Positions 11,710 through 22,385 of a stretch of 64,000 nucleotides of DNA are shown in pieces. The DNA is from Helicoverpa zea (lineage: Eukaryota > Arthropoda > Insecta > Lepidoptera > Noctuidae), in contig NC_061456.1 in the NCBI RefSeq assembly GCF_022581195.2, positions 12,402,501 through 12,466,500 on the forward strand, given 5' to 3'. How positions within the stretch are numbered: the stretch's first letter is position 1; every line of letters begins with the position of its first letter. The notes under the pieces were generated by a model that was not told the DNA's origin, searched no databases, and was given only the letters and a program-made list of their open reading frames with translations. The position numbers and the translations under genes were made by a program.

Positions 11710-11908
11710 GAGACCAGTCGTTACGGGTAGTCAGAAGTCAGTAAGGCTGACAACCAAACCTAAGAAGGGGTATTGGGTGGCCCGGGTAACTGGGTTGAGG
11801 AGGCAGTCGCTCCTTGTAATACACTGGTACTAGCTGAGTAGCATCTGGTAAGAGTGAAAGCCACCACTGGACACCAAAATAGTTGGGAACAGGCTCGGGA
11901 GATGATGA
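11710..11908 (+). mobile_element. SINE, 5'-truncated copy lacking the tRNA head
   Basis: The sequence from AGTCGTTACGGGTAGTCAGA to TAGTTGGGAACAGGCTCGG matches the 3' half of SINE copies A-C. The pol III promoter boxes are absent, so it is a dead fragment. Several small deletions are present, for example in the GAGGAGG-CAGTCGCTCC part. Confidence 0.7.
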
Positions 11909-11934
11909 GTGGGAACTACACCGCGCAAATGCCA

Positions 11935-12050
11935 AAAACTAGCCCTCCTCGATGAAATAATGGGTAAATAGCACTGAAAGATTTAAACTAAGAGCGAAAA
12001 AAACACACAAACTCTTGAACTTTTTAGTATTAAAATAGATATGTATGTAA
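11935..12050 (+). repeat. ACTAGCTTCTGCC-family repeat, 3' fragment
   Basis: The words CCCTCCTCGATGAAATAATGG, CACTGAAAGA and AACTCTTGAA-TTTTTAGTATTAAAATAGAT follow the order of the 3' half of the copy at 25189-25388. It adjoins the truncated SINE at 11710-11908. Confidence 0.5.
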
Positions 12051-12580
12051 TAATATATAAATATACCTACTTTACGTCCTCTTTTCAATGGTTTTTCCAT
12101 TAAGTTTAGTCAATAATAATTGAACTTCAAGACCATTCAGTGAGGTCAAAAATGGAAAGTTAAATGACGTGTTACCACATTACAATGAGATAATTTTAGA
12201 ACTAATAGTTACGTAGTCGTACATATTTCATCAATAAAAAAAATCCTGGAATGTTTTCTATGTAAACCGCGAAACCACTACTCGGCCATAGATCTTTTGT
12301 GTAGTTAGGGTTCCACAATTAAGTAGGAAAAACCGGATTCTTTGTTACTTGGTGTACAATCGCCAAACACTAAAGATATTACTGCTTGCTTAGTTAAATA
12401 CGGTAAATGATTTAATCAAATAAGTCATAACTGAAAAATAGTAGTTTTGTACCATTTATTTTTTTAATAAAATCTTTTATTTTTCATCTGATAATAAATA
12501 TCCCTACCCAAAATGCTGTAAATGTCTCACACTTAGCTACTTTTTTATTTTAAACTTTAAACAATACTGTTGATTATGTT

Positions 12581-12714
12581 CGGCAGACCATCAAAGGCTT
12601 TTCATATTTTTTCTCATATATTTTATATTGCTGGGGTTTTCTAAACATTCATAGTCGAGCATTCACAGGGCTAATTATAGATTATTATGAAGTTTTTATG
12701 AGATGGTCTACCGG
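12581..12714. mobile_element. Possible small inverted-repeat element
   Basis: CGGCAGACCATC at 12581-12592 is matched in reverse complement by GATGGTCTACCG near 12703-12714 (11 of 12). The spacing would give a 134-bp element with an A/T-rich core. No target duplication is seen and the termini are short, so chance is not excluded. Confidence 0.28.
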
Positions 12715-13059
12715 AAATGAAAAAAAACATAATCATATTACACTAGGCAAAAGTTTTTATTTCTGAACTTTATGGAGGTGAACGCTCTGTATCTTTTATT
12801 GTTAGTATTTACTGGCTGTTTCTCGCAGTTTCTATTTTAATTCATTAATTATTAGTAAGGATATAGGTGTTTCTTGAACTTCGTTAAAACTAGCCGTCTT
12901 ATAAATAAAAAGATGCTATATTAAATGTCAATACGATAAATATAGGCACGATTTTAGAACTTTGAATCTCAGGCTATACTTGCCGTGGTCCATCTCATAC
13001 TTGCTTCCACCAGTTGATTCACCCATAGAAACTGCTCCATGCTGCCTGTCAACAAAAAA

Positions 13060-13180
13060 ACACTGTATTCTCTTCTATAAATAGGCTATCAAACACATTT
13101 TTCGTTTCAAATCTGATCGGTGGTTGCTGAGAATAGTGAGTTCAAACAACTCTTAATCTTATAATATTTATAAATAAATC
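13060..13180 (+). repeat. ACTAGCTTCTGCC-family repeat, 3' fragment
   Basis: TAAATAGGCTATCAAACACA, the ATCTGATCGGTGGTTGCTGAG segment and TTCAAACAACTCTTAATCTTATAATATT match the 3' half of the 25189-25388 copy in order. The 5' half is missing. Confidence 0.5.
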
Positions 13181-13309
13181 CTACTGAGACTCGTCCATTT
13201 CTCAAAGACCTTATTTATCTTAGACAGAAACCACCGTTACTCAAGGATATATTTTGCATAGTTAGATCTTTGACAGATTGAAAACTAGTCTCACGTGTTG
13301 TCTTAACTG

Positions 13310-13385
13310 GTAACTGGGTTGCGGAGGTCAGATAGACAACCAATCATTATCGAACAGTTACTTATCTAGTTGGAAGTTGACCTCA
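13310..13385 (+). repeat. Short SINE fragment
   Basis: GGTAACTGGGTTGCGGAGG and TCAGATAGACAACC match the central body of SINE copies A-C, followed by a decayed GTTGGAAGTTGACCTCAAC segment equivalent to the CTGGAAGCCGACCCCAAC part. Confidence 0.45.
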
Positions 13386-13436
13386 ACCTTCTAGAAGACA
13401 CAAATTATTCGCACATATTTGTTCGCGGAGAAAAAA

Positions 13437-13735
13437 TAGAAGTCGGTGGCAAAATTAACCTAGGAACATCCATTAGACACCGACTTCTAGGCCGATGCAC
13501 CTACTTTTTTAGTTTTTTTTTTTTTTGGTGTTTGTGGAAATCGGTTTAGTTTTACAGTATTTGTTGTTATAGCGACAACAGAAATACATCATCTGTGAAA
13601 ATTTCAACTCTCTAACTATCACGATTCACGAGATACAGCCTGGTGACAGACGGACGAACAGACGGACGGACGGACAGAGGAGCGAAAACAATAGGGTCCC
13701 GTTTTACCCTTCGGGTACGGAACTCTAAAATATGA
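13437..13735 (+). repeat. Interspersed repeat with hairpin head and GACGGACAGACGG tail
   Basis: The left part has a 12-bp inverted repeat, TAGAAGTCGGTG (13437-13448) and CACCGACTTCTA (13478-13489). The right part is the familiar insect repeat end: CACGAGATACAGCCTGGTGA, a run of GACGGACNGACGG units, then GGGTCCCGTTTTACCC and TACGGAACTCTAAA. Such ends are found in many arthropod genomes. The hairpin head recurs at 38400-38880, where SINE copy C has landed in it. No coding sequence is present. Confidence 0.5.
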
Positions 13736-15796
13736 AGCGTCTCGATGCGAGTTCACTGTTAGCATGTGTTCGATCAAATAGGTATACAATTTCACATACA
13801 TTTCAGAAATGTACGCGAGCAATTTGCTACTGTTTACTAAAGCGAGTAGACCAGCAGAAGACACGTTTGTGTGCGACGTGTGCGTCACAGTGCCGCTCAT
13901 AGATGGACTCTCCTTGGACACATACGTAGTTAGACTTTCCCGAAATGGGTTAAGCAAGTATTTACAGATTAAGCTGTAATCTTAAGTCTGTGCAAATACT
14001 CTTCAATGAAAACAGAAGGCCAGCAAAATAGACGAGTCATCATTGATCAGTCGTATGATTTTTACAATCATTGTAATTGCGTACCAAACGGAATGGGTTA
14101 AGGTCATCGACTTTGTGTGTGAATTATTATTATCAATAAGCTTTTGGACTTTGGACGCGAACTTGAAAAAAAACTGTTAACGATAGTCCTAAAGTTCATA
14201 GTTGATAAAATACGTTTCAATTTTTGGTTGGTACTAATAAATTGTCTATTAATAAATATCTAATTGTTCGTGAATATTCTTCAAGGAATTTCCGGTTTCC
14301 TCAAATATGATAAATTGTTTGATATCGCTTGATTACAAAAGTGATTCGTCTTAATCATGGTTCAAAGTTTATACCTTGGTATTTAAAATATTATTATGAG
14401 CTTGATTTGAGTCCATTCTGGATTTATTAAGATCTTACATTGAATGTCTTAAATTAGTGTCAGGAGATGGGTTTCCAAATAAAAAAAAAATGATAAGATC
14501 AGTCCTATATAAAAATTGAAGCAAATTTTTACAGTTCTCAGCTAACTTACAAATTAAATATAAGTCGTCAATTATAAAATTACCAAACTAGATTGTAATC
14601 TCACTGAATTTAGTAACAATTTAACAAGCACTAGACCATTTGCTCGAATTAAACAGATGGCTTAGATAAGTTATTTTAGTTAGGTAAGTAAATAAATGCA
14701 TTATAAGGTAACAGTATGAAACTGCTGAATCATTATATTTCTCATTAGCCACTTGTTAAACACTAAAAAGCCTCTTCAATTTGATTAGGTGAAGGTCATT
14801 ATTATTAACACTTTCGTCACATAGCTACAAAAGGTTGTACTAAGAATAAAACAAATGAACGAATAGGTAGTTTAAGGTGTGTTAAAATACGTCAGTGTAC
14901 TGGGGCCCATTCATTTTGATACTCTTTTATATTAACATGGGCAAATAATCATAGGATCATATAGGTAATTCCAGCTAAAACTATTGGATTTTTTTATACT
15001 TTTTTGAATGAAACATGCACACAGTAGTTGAATTAAAGATGTAAGTCTATTATCGTTAGCATAGTGTGGTCTTAAACTAAATATACGTCTAAAATTAAAA
15101 AAAAAGTCTAAACATTAAAATGTCCAATCATTATTAGATGAGCAAAACTAATAAAAATATAGCATTAAGTAATACGTAGAAGTATGAACTATGAGCTTTT
15201 GTATAAAAAGTTCATAATAAATATTACGTAGGCAGTCTTCCTTATCAAGTTATGATTCACTCTATATCCAGTTTCGAAGTATTTTAAGAAGTGATTCGTA
15301 ACCATCACTGAGCATATTTAGATTTTTTTCTGCAACAAAAAATAGAGTAAAGCCCAGTCATGATGTTAAATGTAACTCGATTTTGTGTTGAACTTTGTAA
15401 CTTTCAACTGTTGTTTACACTAACTATGCTTGTGTGTGAACTATGCATCCATAATATATACCTGGTTTCTGCACGCGGATTTACTCGAATCGCTTTGAGA
15501 CTTCGCGCACCCGGGTAAAAAAAGCTTTTCTTTTTTATAACCAACTCCCCATCTGCCTATCTTTTTTATTAATTATGTTTAAGACAACTTCCAGTCCTAA
15601 CAGGAGCTTGGTACCACTATTTTACATGGAGTAGTATTGTATCTGACCACCGAGGTAATAGCAGATCATAACTTACAATATTATCACAAGACATCATGAT
15701 TTGTGGTGGACATATGAAAAACAAACGAGGCATTTTCTGTATATGCTTACATTATGTATTTACTTTATGACATAGGAAAACTGTATTTGCATACAT
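13736..15796. other. AT-rich DNA, nothing recognised
   Basis: Two kilobases without a supported gene or element. A slightly GC-richer patch at 13800-13950 has an open minus-strand frame continuing out of the preceding repeat, but no recognisable protein. The patch near 15470-15520 (CACGCGGATTTACTCG) is too short to place. Confidence 0.4.
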
Positions 15797-16330
15797 GTAT
15801 GATGATGATGATGACTCCAGACCGATTTCGGTCACGGCGACTGCCTCAACTCCGTACAGATAATTGTCGCTGGTGTGCTCGCATATGACTACAGTAGCCA
15901 ATCTTCTTTGAGAAGGTCCGCGCACATTGCGGACATGTGAGCACACCATTATCATAATTGTAACTGATTGCCGCGGGTGGTCGGGCTTTCAGTTCGTCGC
16001 GTCTAGAATCAAGCTCTGACCGACGACGCTCCTCAAAGTCAGAAACTTTGTTTCTAACTAGAGCTCTCCAATCAGGCCGTTGGGCTGCTAGCCCTTCCCA
16101 TTGCGAAGACTCAATGTCACATTTTTTCATGTGACGTTTTTGCACATCTTTATATCGGAGGAACTGTCCGCCCTGCTTTCGTTTGCCCTCCTTTAGTTCG
16201 GAATAAAAGATGCGCTTAGCCACTCGCTCCTCCGCCATACGTGACACGTGACCGCACCATCTAAGCTGTCGCCGCATAAGGTAAGCCTCAATGCCACCGA
16301 CATTAATACATGTATATGTATTATCTTAAA
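15797..16330 (-). mobile_element. LINE 3' end: ORF C-terminus, 3' UTR and (CAT)n tail
   Basis: Read on the minus strand, an open frame enters from about 16330, ends at 15846, and is followed by a short 3' UTR ending in a (TCA)n run at 15797-15812. LINE families ending in such trinucleotide runs are common in moths. Related UTR sequence (CCGATTTCGGTCACGGCG) recurs as CGATTGCGGCCACGGCGG at 16905 and CCGATTGTTGGCCATGGCCG at 55589. Confidence 0.62.
15846..16277 (-). pseudogene. LINE ORF2 C-terminal region with terminal C2H2-like zinc finger
   Basis: 143 codons from the first in-frame ATG. The frame stays open further upstream (about 16 more codons, including GGIEAYLM), so this ATG is not a true start and the copy is 5' truncated. 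The order is: RRQLRWCGHVSRM, a motif typical of LINE proteins just after the reverse transcriptase; a basic segment with GKRKQGGQFLRYKDV; a Trp-rich helix region with QRPDWRALVR; and CPQCARTFSKKIGYCSHMRAH, a Cys2-His2-like finger at residues about 114-134. This C-terminal layout is known from RTE/CR1-like proteins across invertebrates. No stop interrupts it. Confidence 0.68.
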
Positions 16331-16904
16331 GCACCTGCTAAGATTGATTACTGCTATAAATATAAATAATCAGATCAACTACTATAAAATATAAGAAAAC
16401 GTATGTCGTATAAGGTATTATTTATAAAGATGACTACCTATTTTTATAGTCCTGTGTTATTTTATCATTGTGTAAGTCATATCCGGATGCAGGGATAAGT
16501 TTTTATATTGTTTTACCAAAGTTCCCATGCGAATATCTGGTAACTTATGCAAGATTTTTCATCAAAAAGAAAACAAATAACCTTTACGCAGGTACCTTTA
16601 AACAAAAAAATAAACAATCACGCTCCAATAATAAATAATAATCTATAAAAATAATTGTAGTACACTCGTAATTATGAATCGTACGTGAAGACGTTCGTCC
16701 TTGACCTTCGTTGCGACGTGCGCCCACGCATCGGAACGTTGCACAACTGAACGGAACTGAAGTGTTTGCTAGTGCAAATTAAGTGCTTGGTTTGCAAAAC
16801 CTATTAGGAAGGTATGAAAGAACACATGCTGTGACGATCCCAAATAATACATTGGAGTAAGGGCAGGAGAATGATGATGAACAGGATAAAAATATTGGTT
16901 AGGA
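16331..16904. other. AT-rich DNA; one short ATGATGATG-ended repeat
   Basis: 16815-16880 (TGCTGTGACGATCCCAAATA, GGGCAGGAGAATGATGATGA) matches a short repeat also seen at 18800-18855 and 49340-49385, probably a SINE or LINE 3' end. The GC-richer stretch 16680-16800 looks superficially like a promoter or 5' exon but carries nothing I can name. Confidence 0.35.
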
Positions 16905-17160
16905 ACAGTATAATGATGTCCAAGGTCGATTGCGGCCACGGCGGCTGTTCTCATACAAGGAGATCAGCCCGTTGAGCGGGATATAGGTAAATGTTGCACA
17001 AGCATTTGCGCAGACACAGGTGCACTCAGTATTCCTTGACACTCATAGTCCGATGAGACGGCAACATGACACGATCGGAGATAATTCAGGTGCAGGACCG
17101 ACATTTACGTGCTCTCCGATGCACGGGTGTATCAATCACAAACTTCCGGACTTCGGGCTG
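16905..17160 (-). mobile_element. LINE 3' UTR fragment
   Basis: The block starts next to ATGATGTCC and reads, on the plus strand, CGATTGCGGCCACGGCGGCT … GGTGCACTCAGTATTCC … GTGCTCTCCGATGCACGG. The same kind of block, interrupted by a piggyBac-type element, is at 55581-55623 plus 57105-57195. Orientation is inferred from the trinucleotide run at the 16905 side. Confidence 0.45.
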
Positions 17161-17496
17161 ATTTAAGGATGTTGTTTAAATGCCACAAATTAAGATTCGT
17201 GGGTTTTTTTGAGTAGGTGGACAAATGATAGTGCTTACGTACACAGTAATTAGGTATGTTCTAAAATTAAATTCCTATTTTAGGAGTTCCGTAAAAGTCA
17301 CATTGGGAACTCAGTCCGTTGATCCTATGGAAAAGCACTGCCAAGACAATACGTAAGTCTAGTAAAAACTGTGCACTGGTTTCAATGTTTCCATTACGTT
17401 TGATATTCTGATTCATCTTGAAAAAAAATATGGTAAAAAAGTAAAAAGGTATTTCCTTCCGAAAACCAACCATGTCAATGACCTTAAGAATCATTA

Positions 17497-17722
17497 GGGT
17501 GCGTCCACATCTGGCGAATGCGCAGCACGCGAGCCGATCGCGAGCTGTCCGCGAGCTGCGCGCGTGCATGTTTGTTCGTGCGCCGCTTCTGCTTGGCCCG
17601 CGCGCAGCTCGCGCGCGACCTAAGCGCCGCACGCGAGCGGCGCGCAGGCGGCGCGCGACGTCTGCCATCTTCGATAGTACTGAGCCAATATACGGATGCA
17701 TTCGCCAGATGTGGACGCACCC
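17497..17722. mobile_element. PIF/Harbinger-type MITE, 226 bp
   Basis: The two ends are perfect inverted repeats over 25 bp, starting GGGTGCGTCCACATCTGGCG on each side. A 3-bp TTA lies directly on both flanks (17494-17496, 17723-17725), the target type of PIF/Harbinger elements. The interior is strongly GC-rich and full of CGCG words, unlike the surrounding DNA. Several overlapping open frames here are by-products of that composition. Confidence 0.78.
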
Positions 17723-17725
17723 TTA

Positions 17726-18184
17726 TTGCAATATTAAGTGGTCTGCAAACCTATAAAAAACAGCAGTAAAAACCACCTGTACCACTAACTAATTATCATA
17801 TCAATATGTTAGTATTTATTCGACATCCATATTAAAATTTGCAGAATTATATAAACTCTTTCAAAATTGCTTTGATATCTGTCTATCAAGGGCGATTGTC
17901 TCCAATTTTAAAATATTCCATTCATTGTATTAATTTGTTTTTAAGTTCATATTTAATTAAGTGAAGGATTTTTATTAAATGCCACTACCAATACCAGATA
18001 TTGACTTACTAATTGATAAAGATAATAATGATGCTATTCATTAAAATGTTATTTAATAAACAATAATATTTTCCTCACGAATTATGGTACAATACGTCGT
18101 GTCTTGCGATTTTACCTACTACAAACTACCCTCCATGGCTTCGTGAAGTCGGGTAAAAAGAAGCATTTAACATGCATCTAGTCC
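17726..18184. other. AT-rich DNA, nothing recognised
   Basis: No repeat boundary or coding stretch could be supported in this interval. Confidence 0.4.
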
Positions 18185-18310
18185 TCAAAAGAGTTACCGT
18201 GCCTTGGAATACCAAGGGCTCCAGAAGTTCAGAAGGAAAAAGGATTGGTTTTAGTCAGTAAAAGTCTAACAGTCCTTTCTGATCAACTCACAAAGGTAGG
18301 ATTCATTGGA
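18185..18310 (+). repeat. R1-family 3' UTR fragment
   Basis: GGTTTTAGTCAGTAAAAGTC with the ACAGTCC-type sequence after it follows the order of the UTR at 2255-2340. It is diverged and lacks a poly(A) run, so it is an old fragment. Confidence 0.45.
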
Positions 18311-19418
18311 TGCTTCTTATAAGGTCTTTCTCGAATGCGATTTCTACCATCAAAACAAATGACTGCCTTAAAGCGAATGTTTCTAACCATACATTACTAT
18401 GGTTTTGGTCATTATTTTCATTGCATATAATAATGCTTTTTGTGCTGCTTTACGCATTTGATTACTCGTTTGCCGTGAGCAATTGCAACATGATAGACGA
18501 AATGTTATCATTGTAATATTTATATTATGCGCGAAAATAATGATTGGACCACTTTCATGGTCAGTGTGTCGAAAGCCTTAGAAGTTAATGGATTCAATAT
18601 TATTATGTTATTTGTTTGTTATGTATTTTGATGGGATATACTTATTGAATTCCAAATCAAATCTATTTTAATAAAGAGATAAATAAATTGGGTACTTTTA
18701 TATCTAGTAATAGAAATGAGTAATAAATATTAGTGTGTGAATTAGATATGGTAAGAAAGAATGTTACTTGTGTGTTGATGGCAGATAAAAGATTATGGAA
18801 GGAGAAAAAATGCTGCGCCAACCCCAAATAGGATTGGGATAAGGGCAGAAGGATGATTAAACTTTCGTTTGTAAGTGCACATTTGTAAAGTATAAAGGTA
18901 TGATGATACCTTTTTCTTAACCCGAAGTTTCCAGTGAACCAGAAAACGGCTGGATCGGTATAAAAATTTACCATTCGATTATAAGTTTAGATTTTACCCA
19001 ATAAAAAGCTATAATTTTATTTACAGGATATAGTTTCTTTGAAAAGTACTAAATTACTCATATGTATCATGTAGAGAGGTATATTAATTACAAATCAAAA
19101 TGTGAGGGTCGTTAAAAGGTATTAAAATTATTTTAGACGGATGCATATAAATTAAAATCCATGGACGGACAATAATAAGAAACCAGTTTATTTTCAAAAT
19201 TAAGACTTACTTAATGCAAATTGCTGTATTCTGGTTTGACTAACTAGTAATAAAGCGTTCAAAACCTGAAAAACTAAGTAATTAATTATTATTCAAAATC
19301 TTGATACTAACCGGGCCATGAGAATTCGGGGACTGGATTATATAAAGTTCTAGAAAAACTATGTATTTACATAAAAATAAATTGACAAACATAAAATTCG
19401 TGTTGAATTATTATTATA
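18311..19418. other. AT-rich DNA; one short repeat end
   Basis: 18800-18855 (TGCTGCGCCAACCCCAAATA, GGGATAAGGGCAGAAGGATGA) is a short dispersed repeat end, the clearest of three in the window. The remainder shows nothing recognisable. Confidence 0.4.
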
Positions 19419-20377
19419 GTTCGGCCATTCAGAGAATGCGTTCCTGACACGTCGCGATTGAACTGACGACGTAACTTTGCAATGGCGTTGCAGTTACGAT
19501 AAAAATATTTTTGCTGGTTGTTTACCGTTTTAACAATTGAGGAGCATTAAAACAACATTATTATATCAATAATCAATGAATGTTATAATTTTGTGCCAAA
19601 CTGAGTGTCAAATAACTTGGTAAACAATATTTTTCTAAATCTATACTGCGCTATTACAAGGTTATGTCAGCGGTTTATATTTTGTAGTGCTGTGCTAAAA
19701 ATAACAGGCAAGTATCGTAATCTGTTCTTATACAGTTATAATATAAAATAATACGTTTTGATTTTCTTTTTAAGAATTGGAAATAATGGACTATAAGACT
19801 TAATTATAACTTTTATGAAATATAAAAATAAAACTATGACCAAACCGCATTTTTATACTTAGATTAAAAATGGTAACCCCAAATGGCGTTATGGGCCGCC
19901 ATTTTGTGACGCTAAAACAGTCGTCCGTTGTCATTTCGTGCGCATAGACCACGTTTTTCAAGTGTTTTCGATCTGTTTTTATTTGATTACCCGGCTTTTG
20001 TTAGACCGAGATATCAGGATTGATTCTGTTATTGATAATAATATAATTATACATGTAGGCGAAGATGATGATGAAGACACCACCTCCTCAAGCAAATCGG
20101 AGTCTGATTAATATTCTGTTCGCACATTCAATTCAATGTACTTGTAACAAAGAATAAATAAAACAATTTTATTATATGAATATTACCTTTTTTTGGTTTC
20201 CACTTAAATAACTAAAATATAAAACAAATGATTCCGCCAATTTAAAACGAAAATAATCTTAAAATAATGCGGCGGTTCATTTTGAAGGAACGGTAACGAA
20301 CTCAGTGTTATGTTGTGCCCATCACTAGTCGTGACTAACTGATAGGTGTCAGGAACGCATTCTCTGAACGGCCGAAG
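19419..20377 (+). mobile_element. TIR transposon remnant, 959 bp
   Basis: The ends are long inverted repeats: (G/C)TTCGGCC(A/G)TTCAGAG followed by AATGCGTTCCTGACAC on both sides, about 31 of 33 matching. TA flanks both ends (19417-19418 and 20378-20379), and the palindromic neighbourhood means a TATA duplication is equally possible. The interior holds a plus-strand acidic C-terminal-looking frame ending at 20109-20111, then AATAAA-like signals near 20154. No catalytic motif is visible, so the superfamily is open; it is probably non-autonomous. Confidence 0.65.
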
Positions 20378-20639
20378 TATAATTTTATTTTGTCTATTCA
20401 AGAAAATGTATCAAAATGATGACAGCTTTCATTAAACTAAATTAAATTTAGAAACTGAGAGGCCTGTGATTCTTGATTTCGTTTCGGTGTTTCTTCTCAA
20501 CCAAGGTATTCTAAATAAAAATTTGACGAGAAAGTGTTGTTCTCGAGTCTTCTTTTTAACCATTTTGCAAAATAAATATCAGTTAAAGATTGAAGCTGAA
20601 TTCAAAAGGAGCTTTATCAACACAACATAGGTACTTCTA

Positions 20640-20800
20640 TACTAAAATAATAGCCGAAACTTCCGAACCAATTTGAAAAATTCTTTCACTGTTAGAAAGC
20701 TAAACCTTCCCGAGTAGCATCTAGGCTATACTTCACCCTACAGGCAGGGTAGTAGGTAGTCCTAACAGGATACGGATGGAACCGCGGGAAAATGACTATG
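20640..20800 (-). repeat. ACTAGCTTCTGCC-family repeat, diverged copy
   Basis: On the minus strand CGCGGTTCCATCCGTATCCTG, the GTAGCCTAGATGCTA-like part and the CTAACAGTGAAAGAAT block follow the order of the 25189-25388 copy. It is more diverged than that copy. Confidence 0.45.
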
Positions 20801-20828
20801 CCTACTTTACTCGTCTATTTTTTTCTTG

Positions 20829-20853
20829 TTTTTTTTTTTTTTTTTTTTTTTTT
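20829..20853. repeat. T-run of 25
   Basis: An uninterrupted run of T. It may be the poly(A) of a minus-strand retroposon whose body, the adjoining repeat at 20640-20800, lies to the left, or simple slippage. Confidence 0.6.
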
Positions 20854-21121
20854 CTCGTTGTGTGTGATACGTGTGCGTCTGCGCAAGAATAAATTCTTTC
20901 TTTCTTACCTAATATATTAATTGGGCATGTATTTCTTTATTTCTCAAGCTATGCCATAACAAAGACAAAAGCATGTATTGCTTACAATGCCATGATTTAT
21001 GGTGTAAAAATACTGGCTGTAAACATAACAAGGACAAGCCTTTCACTAAACAAAGTAATGCTAAGGTTTGGCGCAGATTTTACTTCAATGCGTTGTGGTA
21101 CTTTTCTGTGCCATTTTTAAT

Positions 21122-21300
21122 CTATACATATAATAAATCTGTAAAAAAACTTTGTCTGTACATTGAATATAATAAAAAAATAATAATTGAGTGGGGTTCA
21201 GAAACAGTAATAGAGCACAAATCCAAAAAAAAATTCTGTCTGTATGTCTGTATGTCTGTATGTCTGTATGTCTGTATGTCTGTTTGTTTGTACACGCTAA
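21122..21300 (+). repeat. Dispersed repeat containing (TGTCTGTA)n
   Basis: The block starts CTATACATATAATAAATC and includes about six tandem copies of an 8-bp unit TGTCTGTA at 21236-21290, then GGAACTACTGGACGGATTTC. The same opening and an ACAGACAA run occur in reverse orientation at 55320-55482. The element class is not known to me. Confidence 0.5.
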
Positions 21301-21388
21301 TCTTCGGAACTACTGGACGGATTTCAATGATTTTTTCTTTGTTGTATTGGTATAAAGTCTGGGCAACATATAGGCTATAATTTATCTT

Positions 21389-21968
21389 CGAAACTTGAAG
21401 ACCTGATGCAGAACTGCAACAGACCAACAAAACTATAAGAGATACAAAAATGGTGCCATAGCAAAAATTGTTCCACGTGATGAGCATTTTCGGCTGAGAG
21501 AATAAATTTGAAGATCTGGAACACCTGATGTGGAACCCCAAGAGCCCAGCTACTCTGTAGCATATACGGGTATGACGTTTTAGCAAAAGTTGTTCAATCT
21601 GATAAGCACTTTCTATTGAATTATACAAATTGAAGATCTAAAAGACCTGATGTGGAACTCCAGGGACCCAGCTAGACTATAGCATATAGAGGTATGACGT
21701 TTTAGCAAAAGTTGTTCAATCTGATAAGCACTCTCTGTTGACTTATAAAAATTGAAGATGTAAAACACCTGATGTGGAACCCCAGGAGCCCAGCTAGACT
21801 ATAGCATATAAAGATATGACGTTTTAGCAAAAGTGGTTCAATCTGATAAGCACTCTCTATTGACGTATAAACATCGAAGATCTGGAACACCTGATGTGAA
21901 ACTTCAAGAGCAATACTACACTTGAAATATATAGAAATGAATGTTATGAAATAGGTATGGTGAATCAA
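21389..21968. repeat. Tandem repeat of about 122 bp, four to five copies
   Basis: The words GAAGATCT, ACCTGATGTGGAAC, ATGACGTTTTAGCAAAAGT and TCAATCTGATAAGCACT repeat in order. Unit starts at 21510, 21632, 21754 and 21876 are each exactly 122 bp apart; a more diverged unit begins near 21390 and the last is partial. Minus-strand open frames that run through it follow from the repeat and show no recognisable domain. Confidence 0.85.
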
Positions 21969-22339
21969 AAAAAGTAATTAGTCCGTCTTTAAGATAACCC
22001 TAAAATAATGGACACGTATTTTTATTTTCTCCTTCTCACAAACAAATAATAACGAAGATATAACACGCTTGAATTTTGTGTTAGGTCACTGCTTAGTACA
22101 AATTTGACATACCTAGACGTGGCGTCACGAGCCCGCACTCTCCGAATTTGTTGCGTTATATATATCTCATTATTATTTTGTATGTCTCTTCCAGATCTCG
22201 GAACTACAGAGTTCCGAATTTTCGGGAGGCAAACGTGAGGCCGAAGCCAACACGCTGAAGCCCTTTTGAGACAACTTTAATGAAATGGTGACACAAAACC
22301 GACGATTATCCCTTTATACACTATAGAAATGAACCCAAG

Positions 22340-22385
22340 GACAATCCCCGGTGGACGTCGTTAAAAAAAAAAGACAATCCCCGGT
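22340..22385 (+). mobile_element. Ultra-short R1-family insertion with 13-bp target duplication
   Basis: GACAATCCCCGGT occurs at 22340-22352 and again at 22373-22385. Between the copies lie 20 bp: a G, then GACGTCGTT and ten or so A. GACGTCGTT plus poly(A) is exactly the 3' terminus of the R1-type copy at 2348-2366. The simplest reading is a target-primed insertion that was aborted after about nine bases of element sequence. Confidence 0.75.

Noticed and set aside
15797..15815. Telomeric or subtelomeric signal
   Set aside because: The trinucleotide runs are LINE tails; the insect telomere unit TTAGG does not occur in tandem anywhere in the window.
16680..16800. Promoter or first exon of a host gene
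   Set aside because: Only a slightly GC-richer patch; no TATA or initiator arrangement, splice donor or coding exon supports it.
17472..17769. Overlapping Arg/Ala-rich open frames on both strands
   Set aside because: They lie in a GC-rich MITE with perfect inverted ends; the composition explains the lack of stops.
20973..21380. 135-codon frame with Cys-rich start
   Set aside because: Half of it is encoded by the TGTCTGTA microsatellite and a dispersed repeat; no domain is recognisable.
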